The notes under the pieces are model-generated. The model searched no databases, was not told the origin of the DNA, and worked only from the letters and a program-made list of their open reading frames with translations. 64,000 nucleotides of DNA from an uncultured Gammaproteobacteria bacterium (GTDB taxonomy: Bacteria; Pseudomonadota; Gammaproteobacteria; GCA-002705445; GCA-002716945): assembly GCA_902628335.1 (NCBI GenBank), contig CACOMO010000003.1, positions 84,792 through 148,791 of the forward strand, written 5' to 3'. This document shows, piece by piece, positions 18,230 through 28,986 of the stretch (position 1 is the stretch's first letter; each line of letters begins with the position of its first letter). The translations under genes and the position numbers were made by a program.

Positions 18230-19160
18230 TAAAAAAGAAATATTATTTCTTGTTGGACCTACTTGCACTGGTAAGAGTAAAATTGCCATTGCGTTACTAA
18301 AAAAGTATCCATTTGAAGTCATTTATATGGATGCGAGTACGGTATATAAAAATCTAAACATTGGAACTGATAAACCAGAAAAAGAAATTCTTGAAAAGCA
18401 CCATCATCACATGGTAGATATAGTTGAGCCTGATGAGTCTTTTAATGTCAACTCTTATTGTAAATCTGTCGAGGGTATATTGGATCTCATTTTATCAAAA
18501 GGAAAGGTGCCATTAATTGTTGGTGGCACCATGATGTATTTCAACAGACTTTTACAAGGCATCGATTCCTTACCAGAAAGAGATACAATGGAACGTAAGT
18601 TCATAAATTATTTGATTGTCAGATACAGTCTGAGTGCAATTCATAGTTGCTTGAAGATAATTGATTACGACTCCTACAAGAGGATTAATGTAAATGATTT
18701 ACAAAGAATTGAGAGAGCTATTGAAGTATACTTATTAACAGGTAAACCAATGAGCCATTTTTTCACCAAGAGCAAATCAATTACTGGCAAATATAACCCA
18801 AAAATTGTTTTTCTCTTTCCTCAAAATAGAGATAGTTATCACAGAAAAATAGAACAAAGAACTTCTAAAATTTTCAACGATGGTCTTATTGATGAAGTAA
18901 TTGATTTGAAAAAAAAATATCAAATAAACTCCAAATCACAATCTATGAAATCTATCGGGTACAGACAAACAATGGAATATTTAGATGGCAATATATCCGA
19001 AAAACAACTCTATGAAAAATGTCTGTATGCTACAAGGCAACTAGCAAAGCGACAAATTACTTGGATGAAAAAATTTAAAGCTGATTTACAAATTGATATA
19101 GACCACAAATCCTATAGGGAAATTATCGAGTATATAGAGACAAATTTACATTTCCCATAA
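18222..19160 (+). CDS. miaA: tRNA dimethylallyltransferase
   Basis: Adds the dimethylallyl group to A37 of tRNAs reading U-starting codons. The P-loop is GPTCTGKS (commonly GPTASGKT), followed by a variant of the DSxQVY motif ([17 protein letters not shown]), [16 protein letters not shown], and [13 protein letters not shown]. Its 312 residues match the family. The Gln of the substrate-recognition motif reads Thr here, a minor departure. It lies 26 bases before hfq, as in E. coli. Confidence 0.95.
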   Translation: MSNKKEILFLVGPTCTGKSKIAIALLKKYPFEVIYMDASTVYKNLNIGTDKPEKEILEKHHHHMVDIVEPDESFNVNSYCKSVEGILDLILSKGKVPLIVGGTMMYFNRLLQGIDSLPERDTMERKFINYLIVRYSLSAIHSCLKIIDYDSYKRINVNDLQRIERAIEVYLLTGKPMSHFFTKSKSITGKYNPKIVFLFPQNRDSYHRKIEQRTSKIFNDGLIDEVIDLKKKYQINSKSQSMKSIGYRQTMEYLDGNISEKQLYEKCLYATRQLAKRQITWMKKFKADLQIDIDHKSYREIIEYIETNLHFP

Positions 19161-19186
19161 ATAGTGTCACTATATTAGTATATAAT

Positions 19187-19420
19187 ATGATGGATTTTTC
19201 AATGCCAGATAACTTACAAGATAAGTTCCTAAATAAGCTACGTAAGGATAAAATCCAAGTATCTATATTCCTAGTTAATGGTATCAAGCTTGATGGTATT
19301 ATTGAAGCGTTTGATCCATATACTATTCTGTTAAAGAGCAAAGTAACTCAAAGTATTTATAAACATGCTATTTCTACCATTGTACCATCTCAAGTTGTAA
19401 AATTAGAATTTGATGAGTAG
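19187..19420 (+). CDS. hfq: RNA chaperone Hfq
   Basis: Sm-like hexameric protein that pairs small RNAs with mRNAs. Sm1 ([18 protein letters not shown]) and the Sm2 motif YKHAIST are well conserved. The protein is short (77 residues) with almost no C-terminal tail after the Sm fold, unlike E. coli Hfq (102). Two starts are possible: ATG at 19187, or ATG at 19202, which gives an N-terminus ([11 protein letters not shown]) closer to the family. A TATAAT sits at 19181-19186, directly against the first ATG; if it is a promoter, that transcript could only use the second. hflX is absent between hfq and hflK. Confidence 0.96.
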   Translation: MMDFSMPDNLQDKFLNKLRKDKIQVSIFLVNGIKLDGIIEAFDPYTILLKSKVTQSIYKHAISTIVPSQVVKLEFDE

Positions 19421-19458
19421 GTCACTTTGTATTACTATTATTGTCGTAGGAGTACATT

Positions 19459-20589
19459 ATGGCATGGAATGAACCAAATGGTAATAAAGACCCATGGGGT
19501 CGAAAAAGAGATAGTAACTCAGAGCTTGATGATGTATTGAAGAGCTTTTCTAAGTTCGTTAATGATCTTTTCAAATCATCTGGTGGATCTAACAATACAC
19601 CTAATAAGAAGAATGTTGGTATATTAGGCGGAATTATTGTAGCGATATATTTCTTGTCAGGTGTTTATATTGTTAACGATGGAGAAAGAGGGGTAGTATT
19701 ACAGTTCGGGAAGTTTGTATCTATAACCGGCCCCGGTCCACACTGGGTGCCAAGGGTTATCCAAAAATACGAAATAGTAGACATATCGAAAATTAGATCT
19801 GTCCAACAGAGAGCAGTCATGCTTACAGAAGATGAAAATATTGTCAGTGTCAATTTTGCCATACAATACGACATTAAGGATGCTAGTAACTTCATTTTCA
19901 ATTTACGAGATCCAGACGAAACGCTCAGAGCTTCAGGTGAGAGCGCAATAAGAGAAGTCCTCGGTAAAAATAAAATGGATTTTGTCATCACCGAAGGTCG
20001 TGAATCGATTGCATCGTCAACTAAAGACCTTCTTCAAAAGGTTCTTGATGATTACGAGTCCGGTATTAATGTTCAATCAGTTAACATTCTTGAAGCACAG
20101 CCACCAGAGCAAGTTCAAGACGCTTTTGCAGACGCAATAAGAGCTCGTGAAGACGAGCAAAGATATATTAACGAAGCAGTCGCATATAGTAACGAGATAA
20201 TACCTCTCGCTAGAGGAGAAGCAAAACAGATTCTTGAGGAAGCAAAAGCATATAAGGTCAAATTAATTAAATCTGCAGAAGGTGAAGCATTAAGATTTAA
20301 ACAACTTTTTTCAGAATACGAGAAATCACCTGTCGTTACAAGGGAGCGCTTATATCTTGAATCTGTGGAATCAGTCCTTGGTAATACAACTAAAGTAATG
20401 ATAGATTTAGAGGGTGGAAACAATCTGCTCTACTTACCACTAGATAAAATACTGGAAGACAAAAGAAATGATGAAGCTAAATCATCAACGACAGAGAATC
20501 TTTCCAACCAGAATTCTTTAGTTGATAAAATTAGAATGAACAGAGATAGTTTTAATAATAGAAAGAGAGATTTATACAGTGAACAATAG
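19459..20589 (+). CDS. hflK: HflK, membrane regulator of FtsH
   Basis: SPFH/prohibitin-family membrane protein that forms a large cage with HflC around the FtsH protease. The Gly/Asn-rich N-terminus (AWNEPNGNKDPWGRKRD) is typical, followed by a membrane segment (about 52-70), the SPFH domain (from VNDGERGVVLQFG) and a long helical region with REDEQRYINEAVAY. 376 residues is close to the family length. TAGGAG precedes the ATG. The last 11 bases overlap hflC, indicating coupled translation of the two partners. Confidence 0.96.
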   Translation: MAWNEPNGNKDPWGRKRDSNSELDDVLKSFSKFVNDLFKSSGGSNNTPNKKNVGILGGIIVAIYFLSGVYIVNDGERGVVLQFGKFVSITGPGPHWVPRVIQKYEIVDISKIRSVQQRAVMLTEDENIVSVNFAIQYDIKDASNFIFNLRDPDETLRASGESAIREVLGKNKMDFVITEGRESIASSTKDLLQKVLDDYESGINVQSVNILEAQPPEQVQDAFADAIRAREDEQRYINEAVAYSNEIIPLARGEAKQILEEAKAYKVKLIKSAEGEALRFKQLFSEYEKSPVVTRERLYLESVESVLGNTTKVMIDLEGGNNLLYLPLDKILEDKRNDEAKSSTTENLSNQNSLVDKIRMNRDSFNNRKRDLYSEQ

Positions 20590-21448
20590 AAATTTACTCA
20601 CTATACTAATTGCAGCAATCATACTTATAAGTTCATCGACATTTATTGTTGATGAGAGAGAAGTTGCAATCAAATTTAGATTAGGTGAGATCGTAAGATC
20701 ATACGAGGTCCCAGGATTATACTTGATGATCCCATTTATAAATAATGTAAAAAAATACGATTCAAGATTATTAACAATGGATTCCAAACCGGAACAATTC
20801 TTGACTAGTGAGAAAAAGAACGTAATCGTAGATTCATTTGTCAAATGGAGAATTACTAGCCCTGAAAATTTTTACAGAGCCTCCAAAGGTGATGAAAGAA
20901 TTGGCATCAATCGCTTATCACAAATCATCAACGACCTCACAAAAAGTGAGTTTAGTAAAAGAACGATCAATGAAGTAGTATCGGGAGATAGAGAGAAACT
21001 AATGGAGATAGTAAAAACAGAGGCAAATAATTCTGCAGGTGCCCTTGGTATTACAGTCATTGATGTTAGATTGAAAAAAGTTGATTTACCAGATGAAGTA
21101 AGTGACTCAGTTTATGCAAGAATGGTGAAAGAACGTGCTACCGTAGCAAAAGCTTTTAGATCAAAGGGAAAAGAAGAAGCACAAGGTATCAGTGCAACAG
21201 CCGAGAGAGAATCAGCAACAATAATAGCGGAGGCATATAAAGAGGCTCAAAAAATTAAAGGTGAGGGTGATGCTATATCAACAGAGACGTATGCTGCCGC
21301 GTACAATTTAAGTCCAGAATTTTATTCTTTTTACAGAAGCTTGACGGCATACAGGGAATCATTTAATGCCAAACAAGACGTTTTGGTAATCAAGCCTGAT
21401 TCAGATTTTTTTAAATACTTCACCGATCCTGAAGGTAGTTTAAAATAG
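20579..21448 (+). CDS. hflC: HflC, membrane regulator of FtsH
   Basis: Partner of HflK. A GTG start at 20579 lies inside the end of hflK. An N-terminal membrane segment (about 5-21) precedes the SPFH domain (VDEREVAIKFRLGEIV) and a long helix region with KGKEEAQGISATAERE and AYKEAQKIKGEGDA. 289 residues is normal for a short HflC. The final sense codons, TTA AAA TAG preceded by T, form a U UUA AAA heptamer followed at once by the stop, and the next gene (yjeT) continues in the -1 frame. Confidence 0.96.
   Translation: MNNRNLLTILIAAIILISSSTFIVDEREVAIKFRLGEIVRSYEVPGLYLMIPFINNVKKYDSRLLTMDSKPEQFLTSEKKNVIVDSFVKWRITSPENFYRASKGDERIGINRLSQIINDLTKSEFSKRTINEVVSGDREKLMEIVKTEANNSAGALGITVIDVRLKKVDLPDEVSDSVYARMVKERATVAKAFRSKGKEEAQGISATAERESATIIAEAYKEAQKIKGEGDAISTETYAAAYNLSPEFYSFYRSLTAYRESFNAKQDVLVIKPDSDFFKYFTDPEGSLK
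21439..21448 (+). promoter_or_regulatory. Possible -1 frameshift signal at the hflC stop
   Basis: Read in the hflC frame, T TTA AAA (21439-21445) is an X XXY YYZ slippery heptamer directly before TAG (21446-21448). A -1 slip would read TTT AAA ATA GAT and enter the yjeT frame, which has no ATG, GTG or TTG start of its own near its N-terminus. The alternative is initiation at the ATA (21445) behind GAAGG at 21431-21435. Sequence alone does not separate these. Confidence 0.45.
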
Positions 21449-21639
21449 ATACATTTTCCCTAATCTTAATAACAATTTCTATAATTCTGATTCTTGAAGG
21501 TATTTTACCCCTTTTAAATCCTAGACTATTTAGGTCTATTGCATCCTATATCCTTGAATTAGAAAATAATACCATTAGAATGATTGGTGGAATAAGTTTT
21601 ATAGTAGGCAGTATCTTGTTAGCATTTTTAATATATTAA
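21445..21639 (+). CDS. yjeT: DUF2065 membrane protein YjeT, no standard start codon
   Basis: About 64 residues reading IDTFSLILITISIILILEG and so on, ending at TAA 21637-21639. It matches the DUF2065/YjeT family: a first membrane helix ending in LEGILPLLNPRLF, the middle RMIGGISFIVG, and a second helix. Position after hflC and before the hisZ-purA pair is the standard one. No ATG, GTG or TTG is available; the stop upstream in this frame is at 21436-21438. So it must start at an AUA or another AUN codon, be made as an HflC fusion by -1 frameshifting, or be untranslated. The frame is otherwise intact. Function of the family is unknown. Confidence 0.85.
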   Translation: MDTFSLILITISIILILEGILPLLNPRLFRSIASYILELENNTIRMIGGISFIVGSILLAFLIY

Positions 21640-21644
21640 TCAAA

Positions 21645-23888
<2,244 letters not shown>

Positions 23889-23889
<1 letters not shown>

Positions 23890-24641
23890 TGAGTAAAAAC
23901 TATTATATCTATGGCCTCCATACATGTCTTGCTGAATTAGAATCTTCACAAAAAGCAATTAGAGAAATATTTATATCTAGAAAATCGAAAAATAGATTAC
24001 TCAAGAGAATTGAAGATCATGCTTTACATAACAAGATCAAAATCTCATTTATAGATAAAGACAAGCTGACTATTATGTGTCAAGCATCTAATCATCAAGG
24101 TGTAGCTATGAAATTACACTCTCCATCCATCAATGGTCCTTTTGATATTGAAAAATTTTTACAAATCTCACAAAAACCTATCATCTTAATAATAGACAAT
24201 ATTCAAGATCCTCATAATTTTGGCGCATGTATCAGAACTGCCAACGCAGCAGGAGTGTCTTTAATCATAAAAAGAAGAACTAATTCTGTAGGTCTTACAC
24301 CCACTGTCCAGAAAGTAGCATCTGGAGGATGTCATAATGTTATTATTCATGAGAGTAATAACGTAATCCAGTTGATGAAGATATTAAAAAAATCAAATAT
24401 CCCAATAATTGGAACGGCTGATTCTAGTATGGAAAATATTTATTCAAAACGAAAATTCCCAAATGGGTTCGCACTTGTTGTCGGGTCTGAAGATGAGGGC
24501 ATAAGAAAGTCAGTAATGGAATACTGCGATTTTGTTCTCAGAATACCTATCTATGGAAGTGTAGATTGTTTGAATTTATCAGTAGCAACAGGTGTAGCCT
24601 TATATCAATTAAGGGAACACTTGAAAAATCCCTCTGACTAA
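23889..24641 (+). CDS. rlmB: 23S rRNA (Gm2251) 2'-O-methyltransferase
   Basis: SPOUT-class methyltransferase of the SpoU/TrmH family. An N-terminal RNA-binding domain (about 1-75, YIYGLHTCLAELE) precedes the knotted domain: DNIQDPHNFGACIRTA (motif 1), LVVGSEDEGIR (motif 2) and IPIYGSVDCLNLSVATGVAL (motif 3). 250 residues matches E. coli RlmB (243). It follows purA directly and leads into the ribosomal protein genes rpsF-rpsR-rplI. Confidence 0.95.
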
Positions 24642-24656
24642 AGTAATATCCGCTTA

Positions 24657-25007
24657 ATGAATACTATTAATAGATATTATGAATTATTATTGATGTTTGA
24701 TGTAAATCAGGATGATTCAGAGACCACTTCAACAGTAGACAAATACAAATCTATCATTGAGGCTAAAGGAGGTTCATTAGATCGACATGAGGATTGGGGT
24801 GTGATCAAAATGGCCTATATGATCGATAAAAACAATAAAGCTAGATATATTCTACTCAATTTCCAATCAACACCTGATGTTTTAGAAGAGCTCGGAAATC
24901 TAATCAAATTTAACGATAGTATCATTCGCCATTTATTTACTTTACAATCTGGAAAAATCACTGAGCCATCTATTATGATGCAATCTAGAGAGAGGTCGGC
25001 TTCATGA
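24657..25007 (+). CDS. rpsF: 30S ribosomal protein S6
   Basis: Small-subunit protein that pairs with S18. The ferredoxin-like fold is visible ([45 protein letters not shown]). The tail after residue 100 is short and lacks the poly-Glu stretch of E. coli S6. It overlaps rpsR by four bases. priB, between rpsF and rpsR in E. coli, is missing. Confidence 0.97.
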   Translation: MNTINRYYELLLMFDVNQDDSETTSTVDKYKSIIEAKGGSLDRHEDWGVIKMAYMIDKNNKARYILLNFQSTPDVLEELGNLIKFNDSIIRHLFTLQSGKITEPSIMMQSRERSAS

Positions 25008-25219
25008 ATTCTGTGAAAGATAATAAAAAAGCAGTAAAAATTTTTGATATTGACTATAAAAATATCGGAATTCTCAAAAAATTTATTTCGGAGTCGGGTA
25101 AGATTTCACCTAGAAGGATTGCAGGGACTACTGCCAAAGAACAGCGGCAAATCAATAAAGCTATTAAAATTGCAAGATATGTGGCTCTGCTACCTTTTTG
25201 TGATAATCACAAAAAATAA
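25004..25219 (+). CDS. rpsR: 30S ribosomal protein S18
   Basis: Binds S6 and 16S rRNA on the platform. The core [19 protein letters not shown] and [19 protein letters not shown], then ARYVALLPF, are diagnostic. The usual basic N-terminus with RRRKFC is replaced by a shorter one without that cysteine. Start ATG 25004 follows AGAGAGAGG. The stop overlaps rplI's ATG (TAATG). Confidence 0.96.
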   Translation: MNSVKDNKKAVKIFDIDYKNIGILKKFISESGKISPRRIAGTTAKEQRQINKAIKIARYVALLPFCDNHKK

Positions 25220-25704
25220 TGAACGTTCTTCTCCTTAAAAAAATTAAGAAACTTGGTGATGTAGGTCAAGAGGTATCTGTGAAAGCAGGTTATGCGAGAA
25301 ATTTTCTATTCCCAAAAGAGTTCGCGCTTCCAATGACGAAAGAGAACATTGAAATAGTCGAACAGAAGAAGCAAGAATTATTTAAAATTGAAAAAGAGCT
25401 AAAAGATAAAGCTTTAGAGAAACAAAAACAGTTTGAAAACTATGAGTTAGCATTTGATGTCAATATTCACGAAGAGAACAAATTATTTGGATCTATTACA
25501 TTACAGAATATTCTTGATAAACTTGTAGCTGATGGTATTGAAGTACAAAAAAGAGACATCAATATGCCTTTTGGCCCTATAAAAGAGCTATCTGATAAGA
25601 ATATTGCAACTATTAGTTTGCATCCAGAGATAAAAGTCACTATACCTATCAAATTAAATGTAGTTAAGGCTGATAACACAGAAGAATCATCTAGTAAAGA
25701 CTAA
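25219..25704 (+). CDS. rplI: 50S ribosomal protein L9
   Basis: Binds 23S rRNA at the base of the L1 stalk. The N-terminal domain (VLLLKKIKKLGDVGQEVSVK, GYARNFLFPKEFALP) is followed by the long connecting helix (about 41-75) and the C-terminal domain ending near residue 150, with a short acidic and Ser-rich tail. 161 residues; E. coli has 149. The last gene before a probable promoter of dnaB. Confidence 0.97.
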   Translation: MNVLLLKKIKKLGDVGQEVSVKAGYARNFLFPKEFALPMTKENIEIVEQKKQELFKIEKELKDKALEKQKQFENYELAFDVNIHEENKLFGSITLQNILDKLVADGIEVQKRDINMPFGPIKELSDKNIATISLHPEIKVTIPIKLNVVKADNTEESSSKD

Positions 25705-25705
25705 G

Positions 25706-25734
25706 TTGTCAAACATAAAAAATTTTTTTAAGAT
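25706..25734 (+). promoter_or_regulatory. Probable dnaB promoter
   Basis: TTGTCA (25706-25711) and TAAGAT (25729-25734) are separated by 17 bases in the 41-base gap before dnaB. The predicted start would fall a few bases upstream of the ATG at 25746, giving a very short leader. Confidence 0.45.
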
Positions 25735-25745
25735 ACAATGTATAG

Positions 25746-27101
25746 ATGGCTACATCTATTCCATCAACCCCAAAAGCAATAGAAGCGGAGCAAGCTCTCC
25801 TTGGCTCGCTCATTATGGAGTCTACGTCTTGGGAGAAAATCTCAGATAGACTTTTACCTACTGACTTCTTTGATGTAAAAAATAGAACTATTTTCAATGA
25901 GATCTTTGAACTAGCATCTAATGAACAAGTAGTAGATTTGTTAGTTTTAGAGGAAGCGCTAAAGAGTAAGGGGAAGCTGGAGAGCATAGGTGGCAGAGAC
26001 TATCTCGCAGAACTAACAAAGATTGTACCTACCCATGCGCATATTACTCAATACGCTGATATTATAAAAGAAAAGTCTATTTTGAGAGAGTTGATTACTA
26101 TAAGTACCAAAACAATTAATAGTGCTAATCAAACTGATTTAGGTGATGTAAGGGAAGTTCTTGATAAAGCAGAGCAAGATATTTTTAATATAGCTGGCAA
26201 AACGAGTACTAATTTTGATCTACAAAAAATAGGCCCAGTTGTTAAATCATATATTGATAAAATTTACCTTAAGAAAAATAATAATGAACTAGATTATTTA
26301 CTTACTGGGTATGGTGAATTAGATAAACTACTCTCAGGTCTTCAAAAATCTGATTTAATCGTTATTGCTGGTAGACCCTCAATGGGAAAAACTGCATTTG
26401 CTATGAATCTTGCTCAAGATATCGTTTTTAATCAGAAGAAAAAAGTAGGGTTTTTTAGTTTAGAAATGTCAGCTGAGTCTATAGCACTTAGAATGCTATC
26501 CTCATTAAGTACGGTCTCACAGCAAAAGATTAGAACAGGTGACTACGAAGCATCACCCAAGGATACTAAATCTGTAACCTCTGCCATTGAAATGATGCAT
26601 GATTGTGATTTTTTTATCGATGATACTGCAGCAATTTCCCCAATGGAGTTAAGAGCTAAAGCAAGACGTATGAAACGGAGTTCGGGAATTGATGTGATCA
26701 TGGTTGACTATCTCCAGCTTATGTCAATCCCTAAGTATTCTGAAAATAGGGTCAATGAGATTGCCGAAGTCACGAGAGCTCTTAAAGCTCTAGCAAAAGA
26801 GTTGGATATACCCGTTATTGCACTATCTCAGTTAAATAGAAGTGTTGAAACTAGAACAGATAAGAGACCTTTTTTATCAGATTTAAGAGAATCAGGTTCG
26901 ATCGAGCAAGACGCCGATATGATAATATTTCTATATAGAGATGAGGTTTATAACGAAGACTCAGATCAGAAGGGTATTGCTGAAATAAGAGTTGAAAAAC
27001 ACAGAAATGGACCAATTGGTGTTGTGAAACTTACTTGGGTACCACACTGTACAAGGTTTGAGGATTACATTCCTCAGATTTACGATGGTGGTGTTTTGTA
27101 A
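25746..27101 (+). CDS. dnaB: Replicative DNA helicase DnaB
   Basis: Hexameric 5'-3' helicase of the replication fork. The N-terminal DnaG-interacting domain (PKAIEAEQALLGSLI) and linker lead to a RecA-like domain with Walker A GRPSMGKTAFA (about residues 210-220), Walker B DVIMVDYLQLM, and LSQLNRSVETRTDKRP with the arginine finger region. 451 residues, slightly short of E. coli's 471. It is the usual neighbour of rplI. It ends 3 bases from the convergent ferredoxin gene, with no room for a separate terminator. Confidence 0.97.
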   Translation: MATSIPSTPKAIEAEQALLGSLIMESTSWEKISDRLLPTDFFDVKNRTIFNEIFELASNEQVVDLLVLEEALKSKGKLESIGGRDYLAELTKIVPTHAHITQYADIIKEKSILRELITISTKTINSANQTDLGDVREVLDKAEQDIFNIAGKTSTNFDLQKIGPVVKSYIDKIYLKKNNNELDYLLTGYGELDKLLSGLQKSDLIVIAGRPSMGKTAFAMNLAQDIVFNQKKKVGFFSLEMSAESIALRMLSSLSTVSQQKIRTGDYEASPKDTKSVTSAIEMMHDCDFFIDDTAAISPMELRAKARRMKRSSGIDVIMVDYLQLMSIPKYSENRVNEIAEVTRALKALAKELDIPVIALSQLNRSVETRTDKRPFLSDLRESGSIEQDADMIIFLYRDEVYNEDSDQKGIAEIRVEKHRNGPIGVVKLTWVPHCTRFEDYIPQIYDGGVL

Positions 27102-27104
27102 TCT

Positions 27105-27431
27105 TTATTCTTCTTCCAGTAGTTCTTTTTTATTAGGCTTTCCTTCCCATTCTTTTGCATCACTCGGTGGCTCTTTGATTTCGGTTATAATAGGCCACTT
27201 TTCAGATAATCTTCTATTAATTTCTAGGAAGTCTTTATTGTTATCGTCTAAATCATCCTCTGAGACTATGGCTTCAATAGGGCATTCAGGTTCACATAAG
27301 CTACAATCAATACATTCTTCAGGGTTTATTACAAGAAAGTTTGGACCCTCATGAAAACAATCAACAGGACATACTTCTACACAATCAGTATATTTACACT
27401 TTATACAGTTTTCTGTGATAACATAAGCCAT
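27105..27431 (-). CDS. fdxA: 7-Fe ferredoxin (3Fe-4S and 4Fe-4S)
   Basis: Small electron carrier of the Azotobacter ferredoxin I type. Ligands are in standard places: Cys9, Cys17 and Cys50 for the 3Fe-4S cluster, Cys21, Cys40, Cys43 and Cys46 for the 4Fe-4S cluster, with [17 protein letters not shown] at 9-25 and [12 protein letters not shown] at 40-51. A C-terminal extension of about 55 residues, charged and ending in LLEEE, is typical of this class. Partner proteins are not evident nearby. Confidence 0.96.
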   Translation of the reverse strand: MAYVITENCIKCKYTDCVEVCPVDCFHEGPNFLVINPEECIDCSLCEPECPIEAIVSEDDLDDNNKDFLEINRRLSEKWPIITEIKEPPSDAKEWEGKPNKKELLEEE

Positions 27432-27440
27432 TGGGTACTA

Positions 27441-27468
27441 TTTTGCACCAATTGTTGATTTTTTGCAC
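27441..27468. repeat. Direct repeats TTTTGCAC upstream of galU
   Basis: TTTTGCAC occurs at 27441-27448 and 27461-27468, exactly 20 bases apart (about two helical turns), in the gap between fdxA and galU. The second copy abuts the galU ATG. This could be a binding site or chance in AT-rich DNA. Confidence 0.4.
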
Positions 27469-28335
27469 ATGAAAAATTTAAAAAAAATTATATTACCTGT
27501 AGCGGGTTTGGGTACACGGTTTTTACCCGCAAGCAAATCTGTTCCAAAAGAAATGTTTCCGATTGTTGATAAGCCATTAATTCACTTTGCAGTTGAAGAG
27601 GCTGTATTATCTGGATTTAAAGAAATAATATTTGTAATTAATAATTTTAAACAGTCGATAATTGATTATTTTGATACATCATCCAACTCTTCAAAGGAGC
27701 TTCTAAAGAAAAATAAAAGTTATATAAAACATATAAACAAAATAGCAAAAAAAAATGTTAAATTTCATTTTGTATATCAAAAAAGACCTAAAGGTGTTGG
27801 ACATGCTATATTACAAGCTGAAAATATTATTAAAAAAGAACCATTTGCGGTAATTTTTCCTGATGATCTAATTAAATCTAAATCACCTTGTATATTACAA
27901 ATGATGAAAATGTATCGTAAATATAAATCATCTATTATTGCCGTCGAAGAAGTGAGCAAAAAAGATGTATCAAGTTATGGTATAATCGATTACTCAAAGA
28001 AAATAAATAGCATTTATAAGATTAAATCTATTGATGAAAAACCAAGCTTGAAATATGCAAAATCAAATCTTGCTGTTGTGGGTAGATTTATACTTTCTCC
28101 ATCAATATTACTACATCTTAAAAAAATAAAGCCAGGTTATGGAAATGAAATTCAATTAACAGATGCAATTGATTCTCTTCTCATCGATGAAGATGTATTT
28201 GCTTATGACTTTAATGGAGAAAGATTTGATTGTGGTAGCAAAATGGGTTTTCTTAAGGCAACTATTGATTTTGCAAAAAATCATTCTCAATTAAAAAAGG
28301 AATTTTTAAATTATATGAGAACAAATAAATTTTGA
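27469..28335 (+). CDS. galU: UTP-glucose-1-phosphate uridylyltransferase
   Basis: Makes UDP-glucose for surface polysaccharides. The nucleotidyltransferase signature GLGTRFLPASKSVPKEMFP and VDKPLI are near the N-terminus, with GVGHAILQA and FPDDLI further on. I place the start at ATG 27469 (288 residues) rather than a TTG two codons earlier, since the former gives the family N-terminus. There is no clear ribosome binding site. The codon use is notably A/T-rich (many AAA, ATT), like der. Confidence 0.95.
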   Translation: MKNLKKIILPVAGLGTRFLPASKSVPKEMFPIVDKPLIHFAVEEAVLSGFKEIIFVINNFKQSIIDYFDTSSNSSKELLKKNKSYIKHINKIAKKNVKFHFVYQKRPKGVGHAILQAENIIKKEPFAVIFPDDLIKSKSPCILQMMKMYRKYKSSIIAVEEVSKKDVSSYGIIDYSKKINSIYKIKSIDEKPSLKYAKSNLAVVGRFILSPSILLHLKKIKPGYGNEIQLTDAIDSLLIDEDVFAYDFNGERFDCGSKMGFLKATIDFAKNHSQLKKEFLNYMRTNKF

Positions 28336-28356
28336 GAGATTATATTGATGGCTAAC

Positions 28357-28375
28357 GCATAATCGTTTATTATGC
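28357..28375. terminator. Small hairpin between galU and tRNA-Asn
   Basis: GCATAAT-CGTTT-ATTATGC is a perfect 7-bp stem with a 5-base loop, 22 bases after the galU stop. It has no U-tract, so it may be a weak terminator or a processing site upstream of the tRNA. Confidence 0.35.
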
Positions 28376-28386
28376 ACATAGTTTAT

Positions 28387-28459
28387 TCCCCGGTAGCTCA
28401 GTTGGTAGAGCGAGTGACTGTTAATCACCAGGTCGGCGGTTCGAGTCCGTCCCGGGGAG
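28387..28459 (+). tRNA. tRNA-Asn (GTT)
   Basis: Cloverleaf of 73 bases: acceptor TCCCCGG/CCGGGGA, D arm with AGCTCAGTTGGTAGAGC, anticodon loop CTGTTAA with GTT, and T arm GGTTCGAGTCC. The discriminator is G. The following bases are CAC, so the 3' CCA is not encoded and must be added after transcription. Confidence 0.97.
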
Positions 28460-28486
28460 CACTAAATAAATTGAATTTCAAATATT

Positions 28487-28963
28487 ATGCAAAATTTTAA
28501 AAATACCTCTAATACTACTTCCGTGGAAGTAGATGCATACAAGATATTTAAACCAGCTTTAACACCAAGAGAGATGCTAGAAGCAGGTGTATTTGGAGGA
28601 TATTATTTTAGAGGAAAAATAGAAGAGTATCCTAGATCATGGTTCAAAGCAGCCAAACTAAGTAATAATGGTTTTGATGTAAATCTTAATTATTTTAGAG
28701 TAAAGGCGGGTTTACCTATGTCTCACTGGATTTCAAAGGGCTGGATTTTTAAGGAGGACCCATTAGGTTGGTTTCAGTGGTATTGTAGATTCTCTCTTGG
28801 AAGAAGAATCCAAAATATGGATCAAATACAAATTATGAGATGGTATAATTTTGGCCCAAGACATATTGGAGCTATAAAGAAAAACTGTAAAAAAAATGAC
28901 TTAGCATGCAGAGCAAAACAGAGACAGGCTCTTCTTCAATGGGCGTATGATCCATTTTTCTAG
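28487..28963 (+). CDS. Conserved protein of unknown function
   Basis: A 158-residue soluble protein, rich in Trp, Tyr and Arg. It reads like a conserved family that I know only as hypothetical: LEAGVFGGYYF, YPRSWFKAAKL, LNYFRVKAGLPMSHWISKGW, DPLGWFQWYCRFSLGRRI, and a C-terminus with NCKKNDLACRAKQRQALLQWAYD. No signal peptide, membrane segment or known catalytic motif is visible. It lies between tRNA-Asn and the convergent cutA. The strong aromatic conservation suggests a compact ligand- or nucleic-acid-binding fold, but that is a guess. Confidence 0.85.
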   Translation: MQNFKNTSNTTSVEVDAYKIFKPALTPREMLEAGVFGGYYFRGKIEEYPRSWFKAAKLSNNGFDVNLNYFRVKAGLPMSHWISKGWIFKEDPLGWFQWYCRFSLGRRIQNMDQIQIMRWYNFGPRHIGAIKKNCKKNDLACRAKQRQALLQWAYDPFF

Positions 28964-28986
28964 ACAAGTTTTTATATTGTTTCTTT

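Noticed and set aside
19181-19202. TATAAT touching the hfq ATG as proof that hfq starts at the second ATG
   Set aside because: In such AT-rich DNA a TATAAT can occur by chance, there is no matching -35, and the gene can be read from the miaA transcript.
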